A stretch of DNA of 64,000 nucleotides from Aporrectodea caliginosa (GCA_020284085.1 JACEVL010000002.1:62001-126000); one strand, 5' to 3'. Positions 43,424-55,744 are shown, numbered from the stretch's first letter. Numbers and translations: made by a program. The notes: a model not told the origin generated them from the letters alone.

Positions 43424-44051
43424 GGGGTGTCCAGAAAAATGACACATCGCAGAAAACACCCATATTGAAGTTTTTCCCGTTATTCTATTCATCTATTGTC
43501 TATAAATATTTTTTACAGAATTTTAAAATGTTATCCTGAGGTCCCTCAAAGCCCCTGAACATACCCTACTTAAGTCCCCAGAACTGAAGACGCCCATGCT
43601 CGGATCTTGGAACTTGGGTCCATTGTCGATTTACTCTTTTTATCACAAAAAATTAACGAATAGTCCGATTTGGATGAACTTTTTACTGCTTGTTTGTCTC
43701 GATGAGAGCTATATTCTGATAAAATATAGATACTAAATCCGTGGTCATTCAAGGTCATTTCAAGGTCATAAGAAACGAAATCGAACAAAAATTGAAGCAA
43801 AATGATCAGATCTCAGCCAATAATTGTTTAAATTGGTTAATTCTTTCTTGTATTTCTCGTCTGGATAAGGGCTACCTGTGATAAGAAACAAGGGTACCAA
43901 ATACAAGACGATCAAAAGTTATTTTAATTACAAAAGGTCAATTTTAGAGTGTAAAAATCATTGTCTGAAATTGACCTTTTTGTCCTTTAAATAACTTTTG
44001 ATCGTCTTACATTTGGTATCCTTGTTTCTTTGTCATTTTTCTGGACACCCC
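43424..44051 (+). mobile_element. TA-flanked MITE, complete (Tc1/mariner type)
   Basis: 628 bp with inverted ends GGGGTGTCCAGAAAAATGAC and its reverse complement, flanked by TA on both sides (43422-43423, 44052-44053). The last third holds an internal inverted repeat around AATTGACCTTTT/AAAAGGTCAATT. No transposase. Partial sisters are at 25851-26067 and 39762-39980. Confidence 0.85.
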
Positions 44052-44829
44052 TAACCACACACCATTACATGCAGCCAGTCAAACTCATTGTATGGCGGGC
44101 ATTGATGAACGGACGTGAGCTGGATTCAAGAAATAATGATTGTGCTTGATTTGTATGCTAGACAGTTGTTTGACAAAAGACCCGCAACGCTTTGATGGAC
44201 TTGTATTATACACATCTATCTACTCAATGTTCAAACTCTACGGAATTTTGTACACTCCGCTTTACAGTAACTGTTGTTTATTTGAAGGAACGTGAGAAAG
44301 CAACTTGCGAAGTTATGCTTGGTACAAACATTGAGAACAATCTTCTTATATATCGGAATTGTTTTTTAGTATAAACGGAAAGAAGAATTTACGGCACTGT
44401 TAACTTGGACATTCTGCGACGTTGTATGTGGATGTGACATCTTATGTCATCAGCAAAGTTTTAATCGGTAAACAATTAAGAGATTTAATATATGACCTCT
44501 TCAAAGTTCCCCTTGTTCGTGCAGTATATGCGTTGACGTAACCGACTTTAAGGTTAAAACTGTTGAATATCTATAATGCAATGCCTCATTTATATATGTA
44601 ACCGTTTCAGATGTAACTCTTTCGCAGTACCAAAGAATAAGGCTAACCAAAATGTTGGACTGGTTTGGTTGAAAGATTACGGTATGCTTGCCAAAGATAC
44701 TGACGTCTTAAGATGGGATTTTGATGCAGTGACTTCCAAATTAAACCAAAAATAGGCTTGAAAGTCGTTGTAAATTTTATGAGCACAGTCTTTGAAAGTT
44801 GAGACATTAGACAGTACCTATTAATTTCT

Positions 44830-47505
44830 TGGGGGAGACTTACATTGGTGAGAGGCCCACTCTGCCACACTAATCGACAACATCTTTACAAATGCTTGGC
44901 CCGAAATTGATGAATCAAAAATTGTAACCTCGGATATTTCGGATCATTTACCTGTTTTTACAAGTTTCAATTTTGATGCCCAAAAATACAGAAATTATCA
45001 AACCAATGAACGTAGGCTGATTAACGAGGAAACGAAGAGAATGTTTAATACCTACCTATCTGCAATTAACTGGACTCCCGTTTCGGAAGAATGTTACAAT
45101 GGAGATGTAAACAGAGCCTATGATCTATTCATAACGCATTACAAAGACGCGTATAACAGAGCATTCCCAATCATACTGGAAAAAATAGACCACGTTTTAA
45201 ACAGCCATGGATGACTAAGGGTCTGCTTAAGTCGAGTAAAAGAGAAGCCAAACTCTATTTGAAATACATAAAAAACCCTACCTTGGTCAATAAATCGAAA
45301 TTTGTTACTTACAGAAATAAATTTAAAGCATTAAGAATACAGGTAGAAAGAAACTACTACGCATTAGAATTCAACAAGAACAGTACCAATCTTAAAAAAA
45401 CTTGGACACTTATCCGTTCCATTATAAAAACAAAGGAGAGGGACACTTCAATCGAAATTTTAAAAATTAATGGTATTCCAATTGATAACTCAACTGAAAT
45501 GGCTAATGAATTTAACAACTATTTCGCTAATATCGCAAGTCTTCTAGCACAAAAATCCCGAACTCACGATATTCTTTTAAAAAATACCTTAATCCCCCAC
45601 TCTATAACTCTTTTGGCCTCATCCCTACGTCTTCTGATGAAATTATCAATTTAAGCAAAACTATACACAGTACGCATAGCAGAGGGCCCGATGATAAGTC
45701 TTATAGATCCACTCATTGCTAATTCACATATCTCAATTATTGCAACCCAACTAGCTGAAATAATAAACTGCTCACTAAATACGGGAACGGTGCCACAGGC
45801 CATAAAAATTGCCAAAGTCGTTCCCATTTATAAGAAAGGTGATACGGACAACCCTGTAAACTACAGACCAATAGCTATTCTCCCTTTCTTTTCAAAATTC
45901 TTTGAAAAAGTTCTGTACAGCAGGCTAAGCATATTTATCGAAAAGTCTAACATCATCTTTTCTTCACAGCATGGCTTCCGGGCGGGACATTCCCCCCTCT
46001 TACCCTTACTACCATGCACGATAAAATATCAAATGCTTTTGAAAAAATGAATATTCTATAGGTATATTCCTGGATTTGGCAGAAGCATTTGACACTGTAA
46101 ATCACGATATTCTCCTTCACAAATTATCCACATATGGAATCAGAGGAGTCCAATTAGATTGGTTTACTAGCTACTTTGAGAATCGACTCCAATATGTTAC
46201 TTGTAATGGTGCCGTTTCAGAACTAAGAACTGTTAAGCATGGTGTACCACAGGGATCGAACTTAGGCCCCCTACTATTTCTCCTATTTATTAACGACCTA
46301 CCTAATGTATCTGACATTCTCTCCTTTATTTTATTTGCAGACGATACAAATATTTTTTGCTCCCACAGCTCCTATGACACCTTAACGCAAATAATCAACT
46401 CTGAACTTACACTAGTATTCGATTGGTTCAGCGCCAATATGCTGTCACTAAATTGCGATAAAACCTCCTTTATACTATTCAGCTCTCACAGAAAATTGGC
46501 TCCCTCCAGCGAATCCCTAATGCTATTACTTAATGACGTCCCCATCACACAAGTTGAGACAACAAAGTTTCTGGGCGTGTACATTGACCAGCACATGACT
46601 TGGAATGCCCATATAAAGTCCATCACTGTAAAAATAGCAAAGAACATAGGTATAATGTCACGTATTTCCCATCTCCTGCCAGTTGATATCCGTCTAAAAT
46701 TATATCATTCACTAATATACCCCTACCTTAGTTACTGTACGATGGTCTGGGCCTCAACATACAACTCACGATTAAGCAAAATGATTACACTCCAGAAACG
46801 AGCATTACGGGTTATAACCAAAGCTCCACACCATAGATTACACAAATTATACAGTAAAGACTTATTCACGGAACTCAATTTACTCAATTTACATCAAATA
46901 AAAACTCTACAAATAGGTGCTTTTATGTTTGGCTTTACTCATCATCTCTTGCCCTCTAACTTTAATGATTACTTTCAGCGCGGGTCAGATATTCACACCC
47001 ACTACACCAGGAGCTCGAGCAACTATCGCCCAGCGCTTGCACTTTCAAACTCCCGTAAATTCTCAGCCAAGCATATAGGTCCCTCCGTATGGAATAAGAT
47101 TCCCACTGTAATATCCCAAGCAACCAATCTGTATATGTTTAAAAAGATGCTACGCACCCACCTAATAAGTAACCAAACTGATCTTATTTAGTTAAGTTGT
47201 TAGTTAAGCTATTAGTTAAGCTCTTATGGATAATGCTAACTGTGGTAAACAAAATAATGATCTATTTTCCTAAACTGTTCTCTAACCAATCACCGGTATA
47301 GGGCGATTAGCCCACGAGATATCTCGAACTAGATAACAATCGCAACTGCCTCTAGATGTATATATCTGGTACATAGGTGACCCTAATTAGCGGGATACTC
47401 ATCCCTTAAGGGCCTCCTTGTTACCCTTCCAATGAAAACTGTATAATTGTAAATGCACTGTTCAAAGGTTAACAATAAATGATGATTGATTAATTGATTG
47501 ATTGA
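44830..47505 (+). mobile_element. LINE (CR1-like) with most of the reverse transcriptase
   Basis: Plus strand: the end of the endonuclease (SKIVTSDISDHLPVFTSF) at about 44920; a linker ORF 45211-45654; RT motifs IAKVVPIYKKGDTDNPVNYR and SQHGFRAGHS in 45691-46050; and, after a frameshift, [38 protein letters not shown] and the catalytic FADDTN (46334-46351) in 46076-47191, ending HTRSSSNYRPALALSNSRKF and WNKIP. The 3' UTR has AATAAA followed by a (TGAT)n tail at 47480-47505. At least three frame breaks; 5' truncated. Confidence 0.85.
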
Positions 47506-49276
47506 GGACTAGACCGTGACTTGCAGACGTCTTTTGGTTTCGAACAGTTTTCAAATGTACGAACTACGATATGACAGGAGCTAAACAATGTGTATAATAT
47601 GTATTGTTTCATCTGGCTGCTTTAAAGATAGTTCTGCTATACTGGTAGGTCAGTGGTGCTTTACCAACTTGCTTCTACTTAGGCCAGATTTTATAAAGTT
47701 TGGTATGCCAGTTATGCTTCACCAGTTTTTATAAGGTGAGGTCATTTAGTTAAGAATGGAACTCTATAAAAACTCAATCCGAGATGGATTCAGGGAGCTT
47801 GGCAAGATAGATGTTGTTGTGTTTTTAGAACAGGTCTTGTAAAGCCAAGTCTCCGTTTTAATAGTCAAGCATAGAATAGTCTGCTTCGACTTCGAGAAAC
47901 TTTCTGTTTCAAGTTTTGTGAAACCAACAGAAGTGTTTTTGTCGACTGAATTTACTTGTAGGCCTAATACACGTTCGACAACTGATCTTGAAACCTGTCT
48001 GTGGCTTGAACGACGTGTGTGGTTATCCTGTACGCAGGTTTACTTGTAGCTTGTGTTTTTTCTTCGAAATAATATATCGTAAATCCTAATTAAAATCGTC
48101 TTTTCTAAGTGGGAGAGGTGATGAAGCAATGGTAACACTTTGGCGTGAAGAGCAGAATATCAAGCACGAAGCGGCGACTTAAGAAAGACTCGGTGTTGCA
48201 GTTACTAGGCTATACCCTACTGACACAATAATATTCATTTTCTAAATCGCTTTAAATACTTAACTTTTAGTAAAGGCATACCTTACAATTTTTGGGTTTT
48301 ATTAAAGGGCAAATAAGATAGGTCACTATTGATTTCAAGAATGAATTTCTCTAAAATTGCTTGAAAAATACCTAAATCGATTTTGAAGCTGCTTTACTAA
48401 TTGCTGTTGTAGAGTCGGGTGATAGACTACATTTTAGTTAGCCTACTTGCACGTTTTGGGTCAGACAAATTCTGCAACCTGACACTAAACAAAAACACAA
48501 ATCAACTGGACATTTAAAGCACCTTGCACTATCTTCCTAATCATCAAACCAAATGTGGCCAGATTAGATTAGATTAAAACAGACAGTAGTACATACACAT
48601 CAACAGCAGCAGAGCCGAGGCAGATTCTGCATGGACAAAGCAACTATGAGTTCCCTCAGTCAATTTCGACAGCTCACGAACAACCATTACTGATGAATTT
48701 CCGTTGCACGGAGTATTACTGTACTACCCTTGACTATTATCTAATTCAGTGGACAAAAGACGATTGGTTTGGAGCAGACAGAAACCATGAGAGACGTCAT
48801 TCATGGTTTATTTTCTTAACCGTCTGTCTAACAGGCTTTCTCAGATTTAAAGACTTTTATGTAGGAGTGTTTCAAGATGCAGGAGTGTTTGCTGGATTTA
48901 CTCCAACTCTGTCCATCTTCAAATGAGATTCAAATATACTCATTTCACAATGTAATAAGCAATGCAATGTAATGTTTAAATGTTGTATAACACAGAGTAA
49001 TGAATTGCACTGTAATAAAAAGCAACGGATATTGAGCAATGTTTCTGATACCAATTTGACAGTACAGAAGTCTTCGATACTAGTTGGAAGATCATTTGTT
49101 ATGAAACCAATTACCTAGAGACTAGTTGGCGAAAGACCATCATTTTCTACAAGACCAATCTACCAGTCAAACTTTATTAGTTAAATGTCTCATGGCTTCG
49201 CTGCTTATGGCATCGGATGATGATTTAACAGAGCATTTTACAAATTTTCAAGAGGTAATCAAGGTTGATTGCATAC
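47506..49276. other. Gene B intron, no exon seen
   Basis: A plus-strand ORF at 48693-48926 has no recognisable domain. No transposon ends recognised. I searched here for the missing phase 1-to-0 exon without success. Confidence 0.35.
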
Positions 49277-49348
49277 TTGTTGACGCCATGGTAGTTGTAG
49301 CTGATTGAGTCGTCAACGTTTGCGAAGTAGTTACTGTTCGACAGTATA
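49277..49348 (-). CDS. Thr/Ser-rich stalk exon 2 of gene B
   Basis: The acceptor TTTTTTCCCCAG lies above 49348 and the donor GTATGC below 49277; 72 bp, phase 1-1. It encodes about 24 residues, YCRTVTTSQTLTTQSATTTM then AST, starting x-C like stalk exon 1. The composition predicts dense O-glycosylation and a rigid spacer. It follows a C2-like exon, as in the first module. Confidence 0.65.
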
Positions 49349-49897
49349 CTGGGGAAAAAACGGAAACAAAACTCCCACAGCGCAAAATATGAATATGAAG
49401 ACTGTACGATAGTTCCAACCACCTAAAAGTGGAAACTTATTGATGCTTCAAACAACAGCTCAAGAGGCGGCGCCAGACATTTTTGTAACTAGGGCATAGC
49501 CAGGGCAGTCATACAACGATACAAGTGACCAGTGCAGCATGCGATTTATGCCCCAAATAAATTCTCGGCAAGGCAAACATTCTGGCAGCCTTGTGGCAGT
49601 GCAACGACCAGGGCAAATGCTTTTTTTTACCAGGCCGTGGCTTGCCCTGCTGTAGCGCCACCACTGAATAGCTCTCGATCGATTGATAAAACTGCGTCGC
49701 TTACTTTAACTCAGTATATCCTGCAATTAATGACTTGTCTTTGGTCGTAAATACCAAAACCCAGTTATTGTGACCGCATTGGATGGATGATATTTTTAGG
49801 TTTGAATTTACTAACTGTTCTCATATGCGGAATAGTGAAAAATCTTCTAATTAGAAGAGTCATGCTCATCACCCTATGACGTTGTGAATGCACTCAC

Positions 49898-50224
49898 CTG
49901 TAGCGGTAGCACTGAAATCAGGTGCAATCGGTGCCATATATGAAGGGTTGACATACGGTGGTGCAGCAAACGTTACAAGACAATCATAGATGGCAGGAAC
50001 GGTGTTATTAACGGTGATGGTCGATGTAGAATTGTACACATATTGAGGCGGGGTGTAAGGTAGCAGGGTCTTCGTGGGTGTTGTTGACGTATAAAACTGA
50101 CCATTAGCTTTGCAGTTCAGAATTGCGTTGATCGGAGAAACTGGATAATCTGCATAAATGATCGTGCATGATATGCTAACGCTGCCAGAAGCCAACTGAT
50201 TGCAGGAACAGATCGGACCAGAAC
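49898..50224 (-). CDS. C2-like Ig domain exon 2 of gene B
   Basis: The acceptor TTTGTCTGTTAG lies above 50224 and the donor GTGAGTGC below 49898; 327 bp, phase 1-1. It reads SGPICSCNQLASGSVSISC (C-x-C pair, B-strand Cys), TIIYADYPVSPI, a short insert with an extra Cys (ILNCKANGQF), STSTITVNNTVPAIYDC (F-strand Cys), and a closing Cys in GEC. The Ig disulfide pair is intact. Same length and phase as C2-1; moderate protein similarity indicates an old duplication. Confidence 0.8.
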
Positions 50225-51189
50225 CTAACAGACAAACCATGACTAAATTAATATTCTGTTGCATTGGACGACAAACAGATAACAGATGACCGCTGAGATG
50301 TAGGTTTCTGCAAAGCAACATTTTCACTTAACCATAACCATAACATGACGCCAGTCTCTTAAAGGCAGTGATTAGGAACGATTTCCATGTGTTACGTTCA
50401 CTGTTTCCACCAATAATTAATTACTCGTCATTATAATCTGCGACCCCGGTCTCATGATTTCACTTTGCCGGTGTCACGAAATAGAGTATCAATTTAGAAC
50501 CATAGTTGGTAAAAACGGTTAAAACTTAAAACTGAATCATAAACAAAAAACGTAGTCTTTTCAACAACAACAAATAAAACACGGAAAACGGGACAAAAGA
50601 AACTAGAAAATAATTTCACTCTGTTACATCTTGTACTGCATTTTGAAAGTAAAAACTGTATTTAAACCATTTAATTTTAATCAGCAAACAACCCAACTAA
50701 GTAACATTAATCTACAACAATTATTTTATTTTATAGGCCTATCTTTTTTAATAAGAAATTGAGAAATAAAAAATATTGAAATCTTTCCTAATTTAAATTG
50801 TAAACATAAGTCCACATAGGCTAAGTCCATGCTGACTAACATAAACTAACATAATTATTAAAAACTAAACTTTTTGAGTATAGAGTGTAGGCTAGCTTAC
50901 TTTATTAAGACTGGAAGGCCTAGGGTATACTTACAATTTTTACTTATATAAAACTTGATATGGAGTAATATGTCAGTTTATCAGTCAATCAGAGATTACT
51001 GTATATAAAGACAACATTTCGCATAATTATTTGGATAACTTAGAAATTCAAATAACTTTTATAAATTTTATTTCTGGTACTGTGCTATTTATTTCTCAAA
51101 TGATGACATTAAATAGTGACATAATTATCTGAATCCTTGAAAGAACGGAGACAACGTAGGGGATTTCAGACAAAATGCAGTGTCATGAA
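50225..51189. other. Gene B intron, no exon seen
   Basis: AT-rich, no ORF or element end recognised. Confidence 0.4.
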
Positions 51190-51757
51190 AAGGGACTAAG
51201 GTGTTAACTAGGTGAATTGGTAGCGCGCGCTTGATATCGGTCGTTTCGTATCTATGGGTAGGCCTACACCAGCAAAGTCATTGAAGCCATTTGAGGCAAC
51301 GAGCAACTTCAAGGGCTCTTGCGTTCTGTGTGCTATTGTAATCTCACGTTAATTAAGCAATGCCTCAAAGTCAATCCATTCCCATAATTAGTTGCGTGAA
51401 GTTCTGATGCGATCGAAGTGTCTAAAAGAAGGAAGACAAATATCAGCAGTCACAAACGACAGTGCACTGATAAGGGAATAAGGTGCTAATTAGGTGCCTT
51501 GGTAGATCGCGCTTGATATTGGTCGTTTCGTATCTATGACTTTGCTGGTGTACCACCAGCAAAGTCATTGAAGCCATTTGAGGCAACGAACCAACTTCAG
51601 GGGCTCTTGTGTTCTGTGTGCTCTTGTAATCTCACGTTAATTAAGCAATGTCTCAGAGTAAGTCCATTCGCATAATTACTTGCTTGAAGGTTTTGATGCG
51701 ATGGATGTGTATAAAAGGAGAAAAACAAATATCAACAGTCATTAATTTTGTCTTCCT
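51190..51757. repeat. Two ~283-bp tandem repeats
   Basis: AAGGGACTAAGGTGTTAACT... begins at 51190 and AAGGGAATAAGGTGCTAATT... at 51473, and the similarity continues through CAAAGTCATTGAAGCCATTT to the end of each unit. The second unit also has a perfect 13-bp-arm hairpin at 51538-51566 made from an extra inverted copy of CACCAGCAAAGTC. Confidence 0.8.
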
Positions 51758-51919
51758 TCTTTTAAACGACACGAACTTCGGTGTCCAGACCAGACGAAAA
51801 TTTGCAGGATGATAGAAATGATTCACTCTGCCCCCTTCGTTACGTCACTGCTCGGGACCTCTGGAAGCAATGCCCTCACGCACTGGAAGAGTGGCTCAGG
51901 TATTGTATTGTAGGCCTAT

Positions 51920-52010
51920 CTATCAATTTATATAGTGCCTCTCGCAGTGCACACCGATCAGTGGCGCTCAAGTGGGAATGGTCCGCAGTGCAATGCCATA
52001 GTGGGGTCAC
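51920..52010 (-). mobile_element. LINE 3' tail fragment
   Basis: CTATCTATC then TTTATATAGTGCCTCTCGC and CAGTGGCGCTC, the same tail hairpin pattern as elsewhere. Confidence 0.55.
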
Positions 52011-52384
52011 TGAGTGAAAAGATTTATACGCAAAAGGGAAACAAGCTGACTTGAACAACTTTTGCACAAACGTACAGTCAAAGCAGTAAACATTAAGATA
52101 ATTTAACTAATGAAATGTGGTGTGCACAGTTCTATAATCAATATGTCAAAAATTATTCGCACTCATAGAGCCGTTAAGCAGTTGAACTGAATTTATGATC
52201 TGAAAGAGCGCATTCACTTTAGTGGAAAAGTGCTTCAAAGTGAACATTTAAAATGGACTTTTGAACTTGAAGGCTCACTTAGAGTCACTTGCTTTAAATA
52301 TTTCTGGCTGGATTTTGATTAAAGTATATAATTTTATTTATAAATTATACGCATTTAAAAAATAATACCTTATAGCCTGTGCAT

Positions 52385-52525
52385 TATTATCCCCGGGGGA
52401 TAATTTCACACGATGGGAGATAGAAATGGTTTATCCCCCGGATACTCTATACCGGTATAGTCCATCCGGGGATAAATTCATTCATCCCCCGGATAGTCCT
52501 AGGACGGATACTCTATTTCGTGATA
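52385..52525. repeat. Cluster of TATCCCCCGG/CCGGGGATA palindromes
   Basis: ATTATCCCCGGGGGATAAT at 52387-52405, then TTATCCCCCGGATA, TATACCGGTATA, TCCGGGGATAAAT and CATCCCCCGGATA within 110 bp. Each is a half or whole palindrome of the same core in alternating orientation. Confidence 0.7.
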
Positions 52526-52818
52526 CCGGCAAGGGATGATCGAAATTTCATACCTAGAGTACTTTATGGTGTATTAGGCTAAACATTTTCTTTAGAAATA
52601 GGTCTCAGTCATTAATACATTCCTAACCCTCTTATCTATTTGACTATTATTTTGTCTAATCGATATCTAAACTGTTGATTTTGTAATCTTGTTGCGTTTG
52701 TGTCAACGAGTTTGTGAAATAAAGGAATAGTAGTTACTGTAGTAGTATAACCTTAGACACAGGTTGTCTTGACCCTATTTATTTTATCTGCTCACTTTAT
52801 AGTATGAATCTTGTATCA

Positions 52819-53646
52819 TTACCTATGTTTCTGCTGAGTAGGGCTGTAATGTTCGCCATCTCCTCCCCGACTGTGCGCTACTACAGGCGGTTTATGTAAA
52901 GGAGAGGTAACGTTTTGAAGTGAGATTTGAGTCCTGCTGATGTCCGATAATGTAGAGTAATCTTTAGGTCTGGCACCACTTTCCTTTCTAAATCCAGGTT
53001 TCACAGGAAAACGGTAATCAGGCTGTGGCCGATCCTTTAATCTAGTGCTCCTGCGTGGGCCTAGGGTCTCGGGTTCAAATCCATCCGATTCTGCTAATAT
53101 GGGTTTCTTGACGAAGGTTTCCAAGGGTAAGGCTGCGGCGGAAGGGAGTTCGGCAACTTTCGGTTGAGGTGCCGAAAAGTCAGGGTTCGTAGTGGTACTC
53201 ACTTCCTTACTTACTTTTCTATCTTCTTCTAGGACTTCTATTCTATTCAACAGACTTCTCTGGTCTTTCTGCATTTCAGAGTGGGATCTAGACAATTCAA
53301 AGTGGGATCTAGACAATTCAGATTGGTTTCTAGACAATTCAGACTGCCCTTCAAACAGGTCTCCTAGTCTTTGTCTTATGTCAGACTGTCCATCAGTGAG
53401 TCGGTCATTTAATCGTCTTTCTAAATTGTTTTGTCCATCAGCTAAATCATTTTGTCCAGCAGCTAAATCATTTTGTCCAGCAGTGACGTCAGTTAATCGT
53501 TTGTCCAATTTATTTTGTCCTTCAGTCACCTTTTCTATACCTGCCAACAAACGTTCAAGAATAGAGGCTCGAATCAACTCTGGTGAAAGAGGCCTGACTT
53601 CACCTTGCTCACCTTCCTCCAATGAATGTACAGATTCACGAGACAT
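52819..53646 (-). CDS. Coiled-coil protein, possible retroelement Gag-like ORF
   Basis: An uninterrupted 275-codon ORF, ATG at 53646. The N-terminus is acidic. Residues ~35-135 are a repetitive coiled coil with AGQNDLAAGQNDLADGQNNL and SELSRNQSELSRSHFELSRS units, consistent with oligomerisation. The C-terminal half is basic and disordered-looking, with PRRSTRLKDRPQPDY. Intronless coiled-coil proteins with such a basic tail are common as Gag-like ORFs of LTR elements, and a CCAAT/TATA-like pair lies upstream near 54210-54250, but I could not find LTRs. It could also be a host gene. It lies in a gene B intron on the same strand. Confidence 0.55.
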   Translation of the reverse strand: MSRESVHSLEEGEQGEVRPLSPELIRASILERLLAGIEKVTEGQNKLDKRLTDVTAGQNDLAAGQNDLADGQNNLERRLNDRLTDGQSDIRQRLGDLFEGQSELSRNQSELSRSHFELSRSHSEMQKDQRSLLNRIEVLEEDRKVSKEVSTTTNPDFSAPQPKVAELPSAAALPLETFVKKPILAESDGFEPETLGPRRSTRLKDRPQPDYRFPVKPGFRKESGARPKDYSTLSDISRTQISLQNVTSPLHKPPVVAHSRGGDGEHYSPTQQKHR

Positions 53647-53649
53647 AGT

Positions 53650-54788
53650 TAGAAATTATTATTAAAGATTATGCAACGAACAGTCTCAATTATATACAAC
53701 AATTCAAGTAAAACATTTAACTTTATCCTACGCAGTTTCTACTGGCAGTGACTTGCAATTACAATCAATTTAAAGAAACAGATGATTATTTACCCATCTT
53801 TGGAACAAAGGACATGATTAATAATCCACGGCAATTATAGGTTACGAAGGCAGAAGATAATCCATCGAATAAGCGGAGACGACGACAGAGATTAATCCAG
53901 CGAATACGATAAAATCCCGTTACGAGTTCACATTTCCTCGCAATTCAGACAATCGACAATATTATTCCAACCGTATTCGTTTCTACTTTAAACTTCTATA
54001 TCGCACTATTTAACTCTTAGGAAGAGACTAACGCAAGTGTTTCTCAATTCCTTATCTAATCTACTTCGACAACAGGGACTCAAAAATAACTAATCCTGGA
54101 CGACTTGGCGACGACTCCATAGTAATCCATCGTTACGGGATCTAACCTCTAGAACGTCTCGGCAGCAAGTGACAAATTTTACTAGTGGCAGGGTCTCTAA
54201 TCAGACACTTCAACCAATCAGCAGTCCTGCTCCAAATGCTAACCTTATATGGACACGAAATAAGACAGAAAACCGATGACGTAGGGGATGAGTCAGTGGT
54301 TCTGCTGCTGTATCAGAGCGTGCCTAGCGCGTGATCAGCGGCTGAAGGAAAATTTCAATAATAATGCTATCAACGGCGAAACTACCGAGGCCAAGCACGA
54401 CACCATCGTTTCATCGGCTCGCCACTTTCCTACCGCTAGAGGTCTCAGGGGACAGGCACAAGCAATTCTAAAAATAGCCTCTAGTAAGGATTTTATAGAT
54501 CATTACAGGGCTTATAACGATTTATAAAAGGATTGAAAAGGCGAAACTTTGGAATGGCTGGAAAGGTGTCTGTAACTGTTTTTGACAAAATAATTTACAA
54601 ATTTAGTATCACCTTTGTATCTTAATCTGGGACGCAATTTAACTCCACCTACCTTGACCATTATGATTCTACCAAGCATTTGCCATTACGAGACAACATC
54701 AGAGTCGCATTTCAGTCGTTATCATGCTCGAGTTTTTCTGTAGTGCTATATTTTAGAAAATTCAAAATAAAACAATTAGTGCACTTAC
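53650..54788. other. Upstream of the coiled-coil ORF; unassigned
   Basis: Plus-strand ORF 54288-54527 (79 codons, ending KDFIDHYRAYNDL) is open but unrecognised. On the minus strand CATATAAGG lies near 54250 and ATTGG near 54216. No direct repeat that would mark an LTR was found. Confidence 0.35.
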
Positions 54789-55109
54789 GAATCACAACTA
54801 ATTTGAAAGCGATCCAATTGTTAGTGTTTGCAAATTCAACTATGTAGATTCCTGCAGTAGACATCTGACCACCTGTTGGAGTTGTAGTAGCGTTTCGTAA
54901 AATTAGACCCGTCTGATTAATTGTGTAGAGTCCGGTTAAATTTTGAGAAACAATGTCATTGAAATCGGTAATTCGATAAGACATTTCCGAGGTTGATATA
55001 ACAATCGACGCTGTGCTATTAGGTCCAGCTGCAAAGTTGAGCATTGTATTCAGTGTTCCCTCGTAAACAACGGTAGTTGTAATGGACGTGAAACATTGTT
55101 CATATGCAC
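54789..55109 (-). CDS. V-like Ig domain exon 2 of gene B
   Basis: The acceptor TTTGTTTTAG lies above 55109 and the donor GTAAGTGC below 54789; 321 bp, phase 1-1. It reads AYEQCFTSITTTVVYEGTLN, an ITDFNDIV segment, LTGLYTINQTGLILRNATTT, STAGIYIVEF and a terminal KLVVIRK. Against V1 and V-A it keeps the VYE, TGL-x-x-x-x-ATTT, and AG-x-Y frame, but both canonical Ig cysteine positions and the C-strand tryptophan are replaced. Several N-x-T/S sequons are present (NST, NLT, NQT, NAT). Confidence 0.78.
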
Positions 55110-55647
55110 CTAAAACAAACATTCCTCATAATAGTGATGTACTTTCGTATGCAGTGTTCATTGGCTGGCGAACAAACCAACATTTTCATTTGTACGTAAT
55201 TTATTAGTTCAAGAACACTTAATATCACAGGTGTACCGCTATTATTCTTTTTAATCTCTCGGCCACTTAATCACTCTAGCATTGAATTACATGTAGCATA
55301 TACTTACTTACTTACTTAAATATCTTGAACTCTGCTAAGGAATCTCTTCAAGATGTCTACCATTATTTGTAAATTTTCGGGTGCAACTTCAAACTCAGTC
55401 ATAGCGTAACAATCAAGAGCTACGATGAAACCGTTGATGTGAATAATGACGAGTTCATTCGGCGTCGTATCGGAGACATATTTAACATAAACATTTGTTA
55501 TTTTAGCAATATGTCATACCATGAAAAGAGTCCCGAGCCATAATTTTATTCTGAGCATATAGATTCAATGACACTCAGAACGGGTCTAAATAGACAGCAG
55601 TATAATAATTTTCAAGCTACAATCTACTGTCATGGTTGGTAGCGAAC

Positions 55648-55737
55648 CTATCGTCGATGACGCCGTAGTTGTAGTTGAAGATGTGGAGGACGTAGAAGAT
55701 GTAGATGATTTGATTGTAGCTATTGTTCCAAAGCATG
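55648..55737 (-). CDS. Thr/Ser-rich stalk exon 1 of gene B
   Basis: The acceptor TTTTTATGTAG lies above 55737 and the donor GTTCGC below 55648 (weak beyond GT); 90 bp, phase 1-1. It encodes CFGTIATIKSSTSSTSSTSS then TTTTASSTI: almost entirely Ser and Thr, a mucin-like spacer. It starts with x-C as stalk 2 does. It separates module 1 (V1, C2-1) from module 2 (V2, C2-2). Confidence 0.65.
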
Positions 55738-55744
55738 CTACATA

